Source: Candidatus Obscuribacterales bacterium
GTDB taxonomy: Bacteria > Cyanobacteriota > Vampirovibrionia > Obscuribacterales > Obscuribacteraceae
Direction of reading: 5' to 3'
Assembly: GCA_031292355.1 (NCBI GenBank)
Contig: JARLHI010000029.1
Coordinates: 1 to 64,000 of the forward strand
Length of the DNA stretch: 64,000 nt
This document shows positions 51,736-60,670 of the stretch, piece by piece. The notes under the pieces were generated by a model. That model searched no databases, had not been told where the DNA came from, and saw only the letters and a program-made list of their open reading frames with translations. The position numbers were made by a program, and so were the translations under genes. Positions within the stretch are counted from its first letter, which is position 1. Every line of letters starts with the position of its first letter.

Positions 51736-53600
51736 TGATTGGCTCCTGGGTGTGGCAGCTGCACGCGAAACACTGTGGAACCTGTTTCACTGATACAGGA
51801 GATTGTGCCACCATGCGCCTCTACAATTTGTTTGCATAGATATAACCCAAGCCCGGTGCCACCGGCGTAGCGTTTGCCAATGTCTCCTTGGGAAAATCGT
51901 TTGAACAAGCATGACTGTTCCGCTGAGGGAACGCCAGGTCCGTTGTCCTGAACTTCTAGAACTACATGATCATCCTGTATTAAAAGACGCACAATGACGT
52001 TTCCTGCGTCTGGAGCGAACTTGACTGCGTTATCTAGCAAGTTGTCCAGGACGCGAGTCAAGGCATCAGGATCCACATTCGTAGAATTCAATTGCTCTGG
52101 TAGCTGCGAAGTGATAGCAATTCCTCTAAGTTTTGCAAACGGAATCCGTCGATGGATGCATGAAGAAACCAAGCTTGTTAGATCGGTGTCTCTTGTGAAC
52201 AGTGAATTTACATCCTTCTCGAGCTTGTAAACATCAATAAGATTAGCTATCAACTTAAGCAGCCCGGAATTGCTTTCCATCAAGCATTGAAGTAAGTCGC
52301 GCTGTTCAGTCGACAGTGTTCCTAGAGTCCCGGAGATAAACAGTTCAAGCAGGCGGTTAGCGCCCACCAGTGGATTCTTCATGTCGTGTGTAAGCGTTGC
52401 CATAAAGTCCTCTCGTTCTCTTAAGATCGAAAGGAGGTTGCGTTGCTCTTCTTGTTCTTTTCGTTCTGTAATGTCTTTGATAATTCCCATTACGCGACAA
52501 GGGATGCTATTTTCGTCGTACAGTGTATTGCCTTTAGCGAAGAGCCAGCGCACGCTCTTATCTGGCCGGACTATTCTGAATTCGCACTGGTAGTGCCCGT
52601 CTTTAATGCCTTGTTCAAATGTTTGTTTGATACGATCCACGTCTTCGGGCAGTACGCGACTAAAAAACGTTTTGAGACTCCATTCTGGAAGCTGCGAACT
52701 GAAGCCAAAAATTTCGTCGTGTTCAAGAGAACGCCAGACCTCGCCATTAATCAAATCCAGGTCCCATACACCAACTTCTCCAGCGGATAAGGCAAGATTG
52801 AGTCTTTGTTTTGTTTCGCTAATTGTCTTGTCGGCTGCTCTTTGGATAGTGATATCTCTGTCGATGGCCGCAACACCACTAACTGTGCCATCGTATTTAA
52901 TCGGGCAGATGGTAGCTGAGACATGAACCGGTTGTCCGTCCTTTTTCAGACGGATGGTTTCCTTGTTCCGGATCGACTGACCTTGCCTTACAGCTTGTAG
53001 TAAGTCCTGAAGTTCAGTTCTTTTATCCGGCGGAACAATCATTTCAATCGAATGTCCTTTGGCTTCGTTAGCTGTGTATCCGAACAGATGCTCTGCTCCT
53101 TTATTCCAGCTCGTGATCGTGCCATTTATAGTCTTGCTAATAATGGCGTCGTCTGACGATTCGACGATCGCCGCTAATCGTTGCTGCGATTCAACGGCTT
53201 CTCGTCTAGCTATCGCGTAATTCATAGCGCGACAAACAGTAGGTAAATCAAGCCGTTCTTTCATCAAGCAATCTTGAGCACCACATGCCAATGCTTGCAT
53301 TGCGATTTCAATATCATCGGTTTCTGTCAAAACGATCACGGGTATCGACGGGGCTGCTTCGCTTACTCGTTTGAGCGTTGCAACACCGCTACTATCGGGT
53401 AACGACAGATCCAAAAGGATGAAGTCAATGTCACCTCTCGTTAATCGTCGAAGACCATCCTCCAGGCAGATGCATTGCTCGAAAGACAATCCTTGCTGCT
53501 GTAAGGCGTCAAGTTTGTGTACCATGTGCTTGGCGGCATCCTGGTTGCCTTCGATGACCAAAATCTTGTGTACAAGCCTAAGAGTGGTTTGCATAATCAT
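51732..53600 (-). CDS. REC-PAS-PAS-HisKA-HATPase sensor histidine kinase
   Basis: The 622-residue protein starts with a receiver domain (about 10-130, Asp64 in LLDLSLPDS), has two PAS domains (about 142-255 and 265-385), and then HisKA with His405 in LTHDMKNPL. The HATPase domain (about 500-615) has N-box DNLLDNAVKF, G1 DNGPGVP and G2 GTGLGLYLCK. No membrane segment is present, so it is a cytoplasmic sensor. The input receiver implies it acts downstream of another kinase. Co-transcribed and translationally coupled with the receiver gene at 51307-51735. The signal is unknown. Confidence 0.9.
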   Translation of the reverse strand: MIMQTTLRLVHKILVIEGNQDAAKHMVHKLDALQQQGLSFEQCICLEDGLRRLTRGDIDFILLDLSLPDSSGVATLKRVSEAAPSIPVIVLTETDDIEIAMQALACGAQDCLMKERLDLPTVCRAMNYAIARREAVESQQRLAAIVESSDDAIISKTINGTITSWNKGAEHLFGYTANEAKGHSIEMIVPPDKRTELQDLLQAVRQGQSIRNKETIRLKKDGQPVHVSATICPIKYDGTVSGVAAIDRDITIQRAADKTISETKQRLNLALSAGEVGVWDLDLINGEVWRSLEHDEIFGFSSQLPEWSLKTFFSRVLPEDVDRIKQTFEQGIKDGHYQCEFRIVRPDKSVRWLFAKGNTLYDENSIPCRVMGIIKDITERKEQEEQRNLLSILREREDFMATLTHDMKNPLVGANRLLELFISGTLGTLSTEQRDLLQCLMESNSGLLKLIANLIDVYKLEKDVNSLFTRDTDLTSLVSSCIHRRIPFAKLRGIAITSQLPEQLNSTNVDPDALTRVLDNLLDNAVKFAPDAGNVIVRLLIQDDHVVLEVQDNGPGVPSAEQSCLFKRFSQGDIGKRYAGGTGLGLYLCKQIVEAHGGTISCISETGSTVFRVQLPHPGANQ

Positions 53601-53924
53601 CTAGATGGCTTAGTGGGTGCATTCGGCGTCATCCAAGGTGCAGGTATGGTGAAATGTAGCTAGGACTGGTTCGGACCCAACCCAAATTCGGACAGCATCA
53701 TTACTCTCCGATCTTGACCGTTCAGGTTTCTGGTCGCATCGTCCGAAGGGATAAGGTTTCGATCTACGAATCGTAACTATTCGGCGAACCGATGCCGATC
53801 TCAAACATGGCAAGAGTCTGTCATTTAGAGGTGCCGCAAAGACTGGGTTAGTAGCGCTAAACTCGTCTCATAAATGCCTTCTCAACCTCTTTTTGAAACC
53901 ATCACCAGTTCGGCGTCGGCGAGT

Positions 53925-53962
53925 GCGTTACCACGTTTAATTGTGGTAGCGCCTTCTTTTTA
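53925..53962 (+). terminator. Orphan intrinsic terminator
   Basis: GCGTTACCAC (53925-53934) pairs with GTGGTAGCGC (53943-53952), with one G-T pair, around an eight-base loop and is followed by CTTCTTTTTA. It points along the plus strand, but no plus-strand gene lies upstream between 50870 and here. It could end a small RNA. Confidence 0.65.
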
Positions 53963-54102
53963 GTGGCTTTGCGAGGGCACTTTTATTAAACGTGTTTTTG
54001 CCTGGTACTACGTGCTATTTGGTATTTCAAGTACGATCCCTATTAACCTATTTGATCATTCTTCAATACCGCTTTCGTAATTAGATTTTCTTACCACATG
54101 CG

Positions 54103-54174
54103 GTTTAACCGAATACCTACGCTTGCTCTTGGTAATTGCTTTAAAAAAATCTTTTAGGCAATTAACGGTTAAAC
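54103..54174. other. Structured AT-rich element with nested stems
   Basis: GTTTAACCG (54103-54111) pairs with CGGTTAAAC (54166-54174). Inside, TAATTGC pairs with GCAATTA, continued by TAAAA with TTTTA around a five-base loop. The outer and inner stems are separated on the left side by about 21 unpaired bases. This may be a structured RNA or a protein-binding site. Confidence 0.4.
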
Positions 54175-54206
54175 AAATGACCACAGAAAACTCCAGGTAA
54201 CAAGGG

Positions 54207-54237
54207 CGGGAAGCAATCAGCCTTTAACTGCTTCCCG
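54207..54237 (-). terminator. Hairpin downstream of the small membrane protein
   Basis: CGGGAAGCA (54207-54215) and TGCTTCCCG (54229-54237) form a perfect nine-pair stem with a 13-base loop, 25 bases after the stop of the minus-strand gene at 54262. No strong T-run follows on that strand, so termination may be partial. Confidence 0.5.
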
Positions 54238-54261
54238 TCGATGTCTTCATCGGTCCTTGCG

Positions 54262-54555
54262 TTATAACGCGTGCCAGAAAGCAGAGCAGGCGTTAGTTAA
54301 TTCGGTATGCCAGAAGCACACGGCCGCGAGTGTCGCGATACCGACAAACGCCAGAACACGTGGAAGAACTGGCTTTTTCGGGCGTTTGTTGGCTTCGGAC
54401 GTTTTTGCCATCAGCGCGATCAGGAAGAAAAAGAGCAAAACAGGGGCGATAGACGCACCAGCAGCGGTGCTGGCGTTCCTGGTGCATAGTCCTACGACGA
54501 GCCCGAGAACCACCAGGCAGGCGACTACGATCAGTCCAATGTGGAAAGCGGTCAT
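54262..54555 (-). CDS. Small three-helix membrane protein
   Basis: The 97-residue protein has hydrophobic helices near 5-24 (IGLIVVACLVVLGLVVGL), 33-50 (SIAPVLLFFFLIALMA) and 66-82 (LAFVGIATLAAVCFW). A basic loop KTSEANKRPKKPVLPR lies between the second and third. ATG 54555 has AGGAG seven bases upstream. The longer frame to 54675 adds 40 unlike residues and is rejected. No family is recognised. It is separate from its neighbours by gaps of several hundred bases. Confidence 0.65.
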   Translation of the reverse strand: MTAFHIGLIVVACLVVLGLVVGLCTRNASTAAGASIAPVLLFFFLIALMAKTSEANKRPKKPVLPRVLAFVGIATLAAVCFWHTELTNACSAFWHAL

Positions 54556-54921
54556 ATTGAGACTCCTGTGAGGGTAGGTAGAAGGATGTACTGATGGAGG
54601 CGACTTCAAGCACAAGAGGCGCCGTTGGAAGGAGCGACAGTTGGAACGACAGAAAAATCGTTGAAGCTGATGCAATTGCCGAGTAGTGACTAGTAATTTT
54701 TGTTTTTTAGAGTTTTCAACTGAAAGATACTTGGCTGCGTGAGTGATATCTTTCGTCTACTTGATAATTGTGGGCAAAATCGAGTTACATCTCGGTAACA
54801 TTGCGCGTTTCGCCGCCAATTGTTTGTTTTATGAGAGTGGCTTATTCAATCAAGGTGTTGCGCAGCTCCGCTATTGCGCGGAACTGTTCATGCCAAGAGC
54901 AAATTTGTTAATGTCAGCCAG
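54556..54921. other. Intergenic gap, one inverted repeat
   Basis: This 366-base gap holds no convincing gene. GAAAGATA and TATCTTTC (about 54722-54758) form an eight-pair repeat with a 20-base loop downstream of the OtsB-like gene on the minus strand. It could act as a weak terminator. The promoter of the small membrane protein should lie near 54600. Confidence 0.4.
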
Positions 54922-55821
54922 TTAAGCTTTGTCGTCTTTGTGCTGGCGAATGCTGAGAATTCGTGTGAGCAATTTGCGCAACTCAGATGTGTCTGCCAAC
55001 TGATATTTCGAACACGTTTTGAAGACGCCTGCGCCGACTTTGATGCTAATACCACCATGATCGTTGACCCAATCAAAAGCTGGTTCGTCAGCTTCGGAGT
55101 CTCCTGCGTAGATAGGAAAAGCATTTGCTAAATCGGCTTGCTCCTGCATATAAATTTGTCTAAGTGCTGAGCCCTTACTCCAGAGCATGCGCGGCTTGAA
55201 TTCATAACTGGTTGCCATTGCCAGTGTTTCAATCAAGGGAAAGTGTTCTTTCAATTCAGTCACTTTTTGGTGGACCAGATCGCGTTCCTCGACGACCACG
55301 GTATGCCAGTGCAAACAAAGAGAATAGCCGTGATCTTCTAGAACTGCATTGATTCGTGGACTGGTTAGTGGGGCCAGACGGTCGCGCATTTCTTTCAATG
55401 AAGGCACCGCATCCAGTGCCATAGGCTGAATCAAAAATTCGCCTTTAGGTGAGCAAATTTCCAGACCATAATTGCCAGCCAGAAACAGCTTCTTTGAATC
55501 GAAGTCGCCACGTAATTGCGCGATGCTTCTGGCGCTGATGATGCCCACTCGAACGGCAGGCAATTTAGAAAGGTTAGAAAGCAGTGCGTAGAGGTCTGCG
55601 TCGACTCGGGCCTCTTCTGGTCTGTCGGCGTACGGCACAAGCGTCCCGTCTCGATCGAGACCAATGAAAAGCTTTCTGGTTTGTAGCACCGCCTCGATGG
55701 ATTGCAAAATCCGATCGACCGGGTTTTCTGGCTGTTCCACCAGTAGTGCGGTTTCGGCACTGTGCATAATTTTCTCCAGAGAGCGATTAGAAGAGGTAGA
55801 TGGTTCGGTATTTGACTGCAT
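54922..55821 (-). CDS. OtsB-like HAD phosphatase (trehalose-phosphatase family)
   Basis: The 299-residue protein is a HAD phosphatase of the OtsB/trehalose-6-phosphate-phosphatase type. The nucleophile motif is LFIGLDRDGTLVPY (Asp56, Asp58), motif II is GIISARS, the cap includes GNYGLEICSPKGEF, and the late acidic motif is YAGDSEADEPAF. A 48-residue N-terminal lead precedes the fold. It starts three bases after the debranching-type gene's stop, so they are co-transcribed. No OtsA is in the window, so the sugar phosphate might be trehalose-6-P or a related glycoside such as glucosylglycerol phosphate. Confidence 0.82.
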   Translation of the reverse strand: MQSNTEPSTSSNRSLEKIMHSAETALLVEQPENPVDRILQSIEAVLQTRKLFIGLDRDGTLVPYADRPEEARVDADLYALLSNLSKLPAVRVGIISARSIAQLRGDFDSKKLFLAGNYGLEICSPKGEFLIQPMALDAVPSLKEMRDRLAPLTSPRINAVLEDHGYSLCLHWHTVVVEERDLVHQKVTELKEHFPLIETLAMATSYEFKPRMLWSKGSALRQIYMQEQADLANAFPIYAGDSEADEPAFDWVNDHGGISIKVGAGVFKTCSKYQLADTSELRKLLTRILSIRQHKDDKA

Positions 55822-55824
55822 TGG

Positions 55825-58071
55825 CTAACTTTCGATTACGACTCGAACTTTGCCAGATTTGTTCAAAATTTGGCAGGAACTGCTGCCATTTTGACCACTC
55901 AAGCCAAGACCGACGACTGCAGATCCAATGCGCAGTCCTTGAATAGTAAATTTCTCCATCCATTCAGGCAAGCATGGTTCGACAACTCTTAGCAGATTGT
56001 TGCAAGCGTCGGCTTCGAAATTGACGCAGGTTTTGAGTAATTGAAAGATAGAACCTGCCGCCCAGGCTTGTGGGGAGCACGATACGGGATAATCGATGGG
56101 TTTGTATGAGCCCGTTCGTTCGAAACCGCAGAATAATTCAGGCAATCTGAAATCTGGTTGAAATTGAGCGGCCTCTAATAAACTGAGCATGATTTTGTGC
56201 GAGTCGTGGATGCGGCCGATTTTGCGCATGCCCTCAGCAATAATCGAATTATCATGCGGCCAGATAGAGCCGTTGTGGTAACTCATGGGGTTGTAGGCTA
56301 CTGTCGCCCTCGACAATGTGCGGATTCCCCATCCCGATTGTAATTCACTGCTCATGAGACGATCGGCGACGGCGTTTGCTTGTTTGTCGTCCAGAATGCC
56401 GGTAAACAGGCAATGACCTGGGTTCGAGCTAATCACACAGCATTGTTTGCCATCGGCATCGAGAGCAAGGGCGACGTAATTCTCTGACTCCATCCAGAAG
56501 TCTTTCTGAAATCTCTCTTTCAAGTTTTGAGCTTGCTCTTTCAATTTCGTTGCGACTGAGCCATAACCAAGCATATTTGCTACTCGAGAACAGGCTATCC
56601 AGGCGGCATAGGTATAACCCTGCACTTCGCATAAGGTAATAGGGGCCGGTGCCAGCCTGCCATCTGTGTGCATGACTGAATCGCCAGAGTCTTTCCATCC
56701 TTGATTTTCGAGACCCTTGTCGCTTTCGCGTTTGTAGGCAAGATACCCTCTTTCATCGGTGGCTTCATCGATCCAGGCAAGGGCTGCTTTAACTGCTGGC
56801 CATAGCTTTCTCGCAAAGTCTAAATCGCCCGACCAGTCAATGTATTGTCCAAAAACATAAAGCCAGAGTTGGGTTGAATCAATCGAGCCGTAATAGGGGC
56901 TGTGCGGTACCTGCCCCGTTCTTGCGAGTTCGCCCAGACGTAGTTCATGCAAAATTCGACCCGATCTTTCGGCTCGATATTCGTCTGTAACCTCGCCTTG
57001 ATATGCAGCTAGCACCTCGATGCACTCGCGCGCGAGATCGGGCAAAAAGGGCATGATTTGCCAGGCCGTAATAGCGCTGTCGCGACCGAAGAGGGCGCAG
57101 TACCAGGGCACTCCAGCTGATAAGCCGAAGCCTTTTGGCGTGGGTTGGCGCAGAATATAAAGGTCGCGGTATGCACGCTCTACTGTCATGTCGAAGAGCT
57201 CATGACTGGTTTTGATTACAGCTGAGCGATTGCACCAGTCGCGATATCGCTCGTCGGCATTGCGGCGCGCTTCGGCGTAGCCAGTTTTGCGTACTTCAGG
57301 AGTTTGCACTTTGCCGTCTAACCGAGTGGAAATGCAAATTTGCAGCTCTCTTGTTTGATGTATGGGCAGTGAGATTTTGAACAGAGCCTCACCGTCAGAG
57401 CTTATTTCATTCGGTAGCACACCGAAGAATTCCAGCACTGTTTCAATCAATACGTCATCGAGTCCGCGATAACCGAGAAAAAGAGTTCTGCCATCTTTGC
57501 CAGGTACAGGCAGCATGCGCTGTCCGCGGGCGGAAACATTTAAGCCGCGCACCTCAAACATATCGGCAAAATCGGAACCGAATTTAATTCTCAATTCCAG
57601 CTCTAAATCTTCATTGTGGAAATTCTGCAAAAGCAGGCGTTCCCAGACGTATTCGCCAATGACGATTTCACGTTGCAGCGTCAGTTTCTGCTGGGGGATG
57701 TTTTCTGTTTGAGGATTGGTATAAAGAAAGCTGCCTGTGTAACCCTCGTTTACCGATGCAGATAGAAGCGATAACGGCGCCCCATTGAGTGTGAGTTCCC
57801 ATTGAGACAGATGTCTCGTGTCATAGCGGTAATAGCCGTAGCCAAGCGTGTTGCAGTTAGGAATACTGGCTGCTTGATCCATAACCAGAAACTGACTGCC
57901 TGATTTTAAGACAAGTCGTGGATGTGCGGCGTCTGTCAGCACGAAGGGCATGCCCTGGCACAGGGGTCTGATATCGACACTATACTCGGGGATGAGCGGC
58001 GCCATCACGGCGCCGGGCGCGTCTTCAGATGGCTCTTCTTTAGCCTGGCTGGTTGTAGGTGTTTGAGTCAT
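55825..58071 (-). CDS. Glycogen-debranching-type glucosidase (MGH1/amylo-1,6-glucosidase-like)
   Basis: The 748-residue protein has an N-terminal beta-rich domain (about 35-260, with GYGYYRYDTRHLSQWELTLN) of the 'glycogen debranching enzyme N-terminal' type. A C-terminal (alpha/alpha)6 barrel (about 290-700) follows, with WYCALFGRDSAITAWQ, a middle PYYGSIDSTQLWLY, and SYHNGSIWPHDNSIIAEG. The barrel segments match MGH1-like/GH63-like alpha-glucosidases, and bacterial members are linked to trehalose, glucosylglycerate or glycogen breakdown. There is no signal peptide. It precedes the OtsB-like gene by three bases. Exact substrate not known. Confidence 0.8.
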   Translation of the reverse strand: MTQTPTTSQAKEEPSEDAPGAVMAPLIPEYSVDIRPLCQGMPFVLTDAAHPRLVLKSGSQFLVMDQAASIPNCNTLGYGYYRYDTRHLSQWELTLNGAPLSLLSASVNEGYTGSFLYTNPQTENIPQQKLTLQREIVIGEYVWERLLLQNFHNEDLELELRIKFGSDFADMFEVRGLNVSARGQRMLPVPGKDGRTLFLGYRGLDDVLIETVLEFFGVLPNEISSDGEALFKISLPIHQTRELQICISTRLDGKVQTPEVRKTGYAEARRNADERYRDWCNRSAVIKTSHELFDMTVERAYRDLYILRQPTPKGFGLSAGVPWYCALFGRDSAITAWQIMPFLPDLARECIEVLAAYQGEVTDEYRAERSGRILHELRLGELARTGQVPHSPYYGSIDSTQLWLYVFGQYIDWSGDLDFARKLWPAVKAALAWIDEATDERGYLAYKRESDKGLENQGWKDSGDSVMHTDGRLAPAPITLCEVQGYTYAAWIACSRVANMLGYGSVATKLKEQAQNLKERFQKDFWMESENYVALALDADGKQCCVISSNPGHCLFTGILDDKQANAVADRLMSSELQSGWGIRTLSRATVAYNPMSYHNGSIWPHDNSIIAEGMRKIGRIHDSHKIMLSLLEAAQFQPDFRLPELFCGFERTGSYKPIDYPVSCSPQAWAAGSIFQLLKTCVNFEADACNNLLRVVEPCLPEWMEKFTIQGLRIGSAVVGLGLSGQNGSSSCQILNKSGKVRVVIES

Positions 58072-58135
58072 TTAAAGTCTTTGTCGTAAGCCGGTTTATT
58101 TAGTTCCGAGTATAACGCCTGCTCGTCTTTACGAT

Positions 58136-59959
58136 TCAATTGTTGGTTGATCTAGCTAAATCTGCTCTGCTTGGCTCAAGCATCAGCTCTTTGCGTTCAA
58201 CTTTCGAATCGAGAATCCGAAGCAATTTGCCCGTCAGGATAAAAGCAATAAAGCAGGTAATGGCTATCAGAAGCTGAATGATGACTCCTGCCGTGCCGGC
58301 TTTTACAAATATGGCCAAAAGCCCCAGTGCTGGCAGTGTGAATATAAACGCGATTTGCAAGCAGCGCCGCTCAACCTGCTGATCGAAGGGAGCATCCGCA
58401 TACTGACTTTGAGCAATAGCCGCAAAAAGGCTCCTGGTTGCAGAAACAATCCAAAACAGGTAGGCGATCAATGCTGTCGGCACGATGAGCGCCGCTAGGC
58501 CGGTTAAGAGAATTGGCACTGCCTTAAGGGCAATATTTCCGGTGCTGGAAGCATGAGCTATAGCAGGCTTAATGACAAGATGAAACAAGCAAGCGATGGA
58601 AACAGCACTGATTACCATTCCCGTTCCTAAGATAAAACCAGCGTGTGTGCCCATTATCGACAGACCGACCGCACCCCAGGGACTGAGTTTTTTAACTACC
58701 AGTTCGCTTTTGCTCCGCTGTCTTGCTCTTTTGGTTACTACAAACAGAAATCGATACCAATAAATTGAAGCGGCAAAACTCATAAATGCACCAAAGACAA
58801 ATGCCACTTGATTGACGCAACCGAGCAGGCAGCATAAAGTCGCCAAACCGGAGACTACTTGACCGGCTTCTGAGCGAGGCATGCCGGAGCCGGGCAAGTT
58901 ATGGACAATATTTTTCTGATCTTTGATTTGACCCAACAACAGATTGGCAATCTGTGGCGGTTTTTGACTCTGAATTGCCCTTAGATCCTCAAGCATGTCG
59001 GCTGCCGATTGATATCGCTTGTGGGGTTGCTTTTGCAGAGCAACGGCAATCACCTTGGCCATGGACTCGCCAATCACTGTTGCTGTTTTTAACTGAGCAG
59101 GCTCTTCGGATATCTGCTTAATGATGGTTCTTACCGCCGAACCAGCTTCAAAGGGCGGATGACCTGCTAGCAGTTCATAGCCGAGACACCCCATTGAATA
59201 AATGTCGGTCCTCTGGTCGACCGATTCCCCAAGGCATTGTTCCGGGCTCATATATGCGGGGCTGCCCAGTACATCACCAGACTGAGTAATCGTCTGGCTG
59301 ATATCTACCGCGGCCCTCGGCATGATTTTGGCTATGCCGAAGTCGATCAGCTTAACTTTTTCTGCAGCACCGTCGCAGATCAGGACATTACCGGGCTTGA
59401 TGTCTCGATGCACCACACCTTTTGAATGTGCATAGTCAACTGCTTCAGCGATCTGAGCAAGTATGTGGAGTGTTTTCGGCTCGTCAAAACGGTGTCCAAA
59501 TGCCAGTACCGATGACAAGCTTTCCCCATCTACCAAATCCATGAGGAGAAATGGGCTGCCGTCGTCCATCACTCCTTGCGCATAGTAAGCGGCCAAATTG
59601 GGGTGAGTGAGCTGAAGAACTAACTTTGCCTCATGCTGAAATCGCTTGAGTGTGTATTTGTCTTTGACGAACTCGGGCTTGAGTACTTTTACAGCGAACT
59701 CTTTACTGAGCCGCCTGACGAGGACTTTATAGACTGTACCCATACCTCCTGATCCCAGCGTTTCGAGAATACGCAGGTCATCGCAGCTTGGAAATTGAGT
59801 GCTAGGCAAAGAGTTTTGGCCCGGCGACGGCTCATCGCTCTCGCAATTGCAGCGTGTTTCCTTAAACAGCCATTGAGTCATGCTGCCTTTGTGAGCCCTT
59901 TCTTGTCCGCATTTCGGGCAGACTTCGCGGACTTTGAGCAATTCTAACTGCTCACTCAT
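58136..59959 (-). CDS. Zinc-ribbon Ser/Thr protein kinase with multi-helix membrane tail
   Basis: The 607-residue protein has an N-terminal ribbon with Cys14-x2-Cys17 and Cys37-x-Cys39. A PknB-type kinase domain (about 62-330) follows: Gly loop LGSGGMGTVYK, Lys91 in FAVKVLK, Asp185 in VVHRDIKPGN, Asp205 in DFG, and SPAYMSPEQ. The C-terminal 240 residues carry about six membrane helices instead of the usual single helix and PASTA repeats. It phosphorylates Ser/Thr; the FHA protein at 29690-30142 could be a reader. ATG 59959 is 26 bases from the stop of the next zinc-ribbon gene, so they share a transcript. Confidence 0.88.
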   Translation of the reverse strand: MSEQLELLKVREVCPKCGQERAHKGSMTQWLFKETRCNCESDEPSPGQNSLPSTQFPSCDDLRILETLGSGGMGTVYKVLVRRLSKEFAVKVLKPEFVKDKYTLKRFQHEAKLVLQLTHPNLAAYYAQGVMDDGSPFLLMDLVDGESLSSVLAFGHRFDEPKTLHILAQIAEAVDYAHSKGVVHRDIKPGNVLICDGAAEKVKLIDFGIAKIMPRAAVDISQTITQSGDVLGSPAYMSPEQCLGESVDQRTDIYSMGCLGYELLAGHPPFEAGSAVRTIIKQISEEPAQLKTATVIGESMAKVIAVALQKQPHKRYQSAADMLEDLRAIQSQKPPQIANLLLGQIKDQKNIVHNLPGSGMPRSEAGQVVSGLATLCCLLGCVNQVAFVFGAFMSFAASIYWYRFLFVVTKRARQRSKSELVVKKLSPWGAVGLSIMGTHAGFILGTGMVISAVSIACLFHLVIKPAIAHASSTGNIALKAVPILLTGLAALIVPTALIAYLFWIVSATRSLFAAIAQSQYADAPFDQQVERRCLQIAFIFTLPALGLLAIFVKAGTAGVIIQLLIAITCFIAFILTGKLLRILDSKVERKELMLEPSRADLARSTNN

Positions 59960-59985
59960 AGATTTCGTTGCATGGGCAGTGTCTC

Positions 59986-60453
59986 TTAATCAAGGTGATG
60001 CTTTTGTCTGTAGTTGGTGCGATATTTCAAAAGCTTAGTTCTTTCTTCATCAATGCTTATTTGATCGGACTCCGCTCTGCGCTTGATCATTGCTTCGTCT
60101 AGGGGTTTATTAGATTCAACAATTTGAACCATATCCAATAGCTCGGATTTAAATTTATTAGGTTCAAGACCGACTGCGCCTGCAGTACCGGTAGCGAAAT
60201 CGACCGCTGCATCTCCTAAGACGTTCTTTTGTTTGCCACCAGTAGCTACGTAACCGACAGCATTTATGAGAGGTATTTTGAAGGTATACAAAGTGATGCA
60301 CAAAACGACAATGAAAGGCCAAGATCCAATTTTGAAACGGTTTTCTGTTTTGGGTTTTGGTAGTGCGTCACCGTATTTGAAACCACAGAAGCGACATGTC
60401 GAGAAATCAGTGTTATCTTTTTGTGAGCAACGAGGGCAGAGCTTCGACGGCAT
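59986..60453 (-). CDS. Zinc-ribbon membrane protein
   Basis: The 155-residue protein has an N-terminal ribbon (C-P-R-C then C-x2-C in CRFCGFKYGD), one membrane helix (about 44-62), and a polar, helical tail of 90 residues. GGAG lies eight bases before ATG 60453. It is upstream of, and in the same direction as, the Ser/Thr kinase gene, with 26 bases between. The shared ribbon-plus-membrane design suggests a partner or substrate of that kinase. No named family is recognised. Confidence 0.65.
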   Translation of the reverse strand: MPSKLCPRCSQKDNTDFSTCRFCGFKYGDALPKPKTENRFKIGSWPFIVVLCITLYTFKIPLINAVGYVATGGKQKNVLGDAAVDFATGTAGAVGLEPNKFKSELLDMVQIVESNKPLDEAMIKRRAESDQISIDEERTKLLKYRTNYRQKHHLD

Positions 60454-60670
60454 AAACTCATCTCCTGGAATAAAACATGGTTGTACTCAGTGACTTCAGG
60501 CTAATGAGCTGAGTATATTGATACTAGATAAAAGTTGGATAAAATTGGAATCGATTTCTTTTTAAACTCTTATTCCCAAATCAGTTTGCTCCTAGTGAAA
60601 AGAACATCAATATTTTTTTCTGTGTCCGTCACTCCGCACCAGAACATGGGCAATTTTGATATAGGGTAGG

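Larger units (their letters stand above)
53601..54261. other. Gene-poor 660-base gap with three hairpins
   Basis: No ORF here has protein character. The gap lies between the kinase gene and a small membrane-protein gene, both on the minus strand. It carries a plus-strand terminator with no upstream gene, a 72-base structured element, and a third hairpin, listed separately. Candidates are a small RNA locus or a deletion scar. Confidence 0.45.

Noticed and set aside
53610..53813. 67-residue minus-strand ORF upstream of the large kinase gene
   Set aside because: Arg/Ser-rich sequence without a ribosome-binding site or domain; probably chance.
54743..54925. 60-residue plus-strand ORF in the gap before the OtsB-like gene
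   Set aside because: No ribosome-binding site or family character; overlaps an inverted repeat and the opposite gene end.
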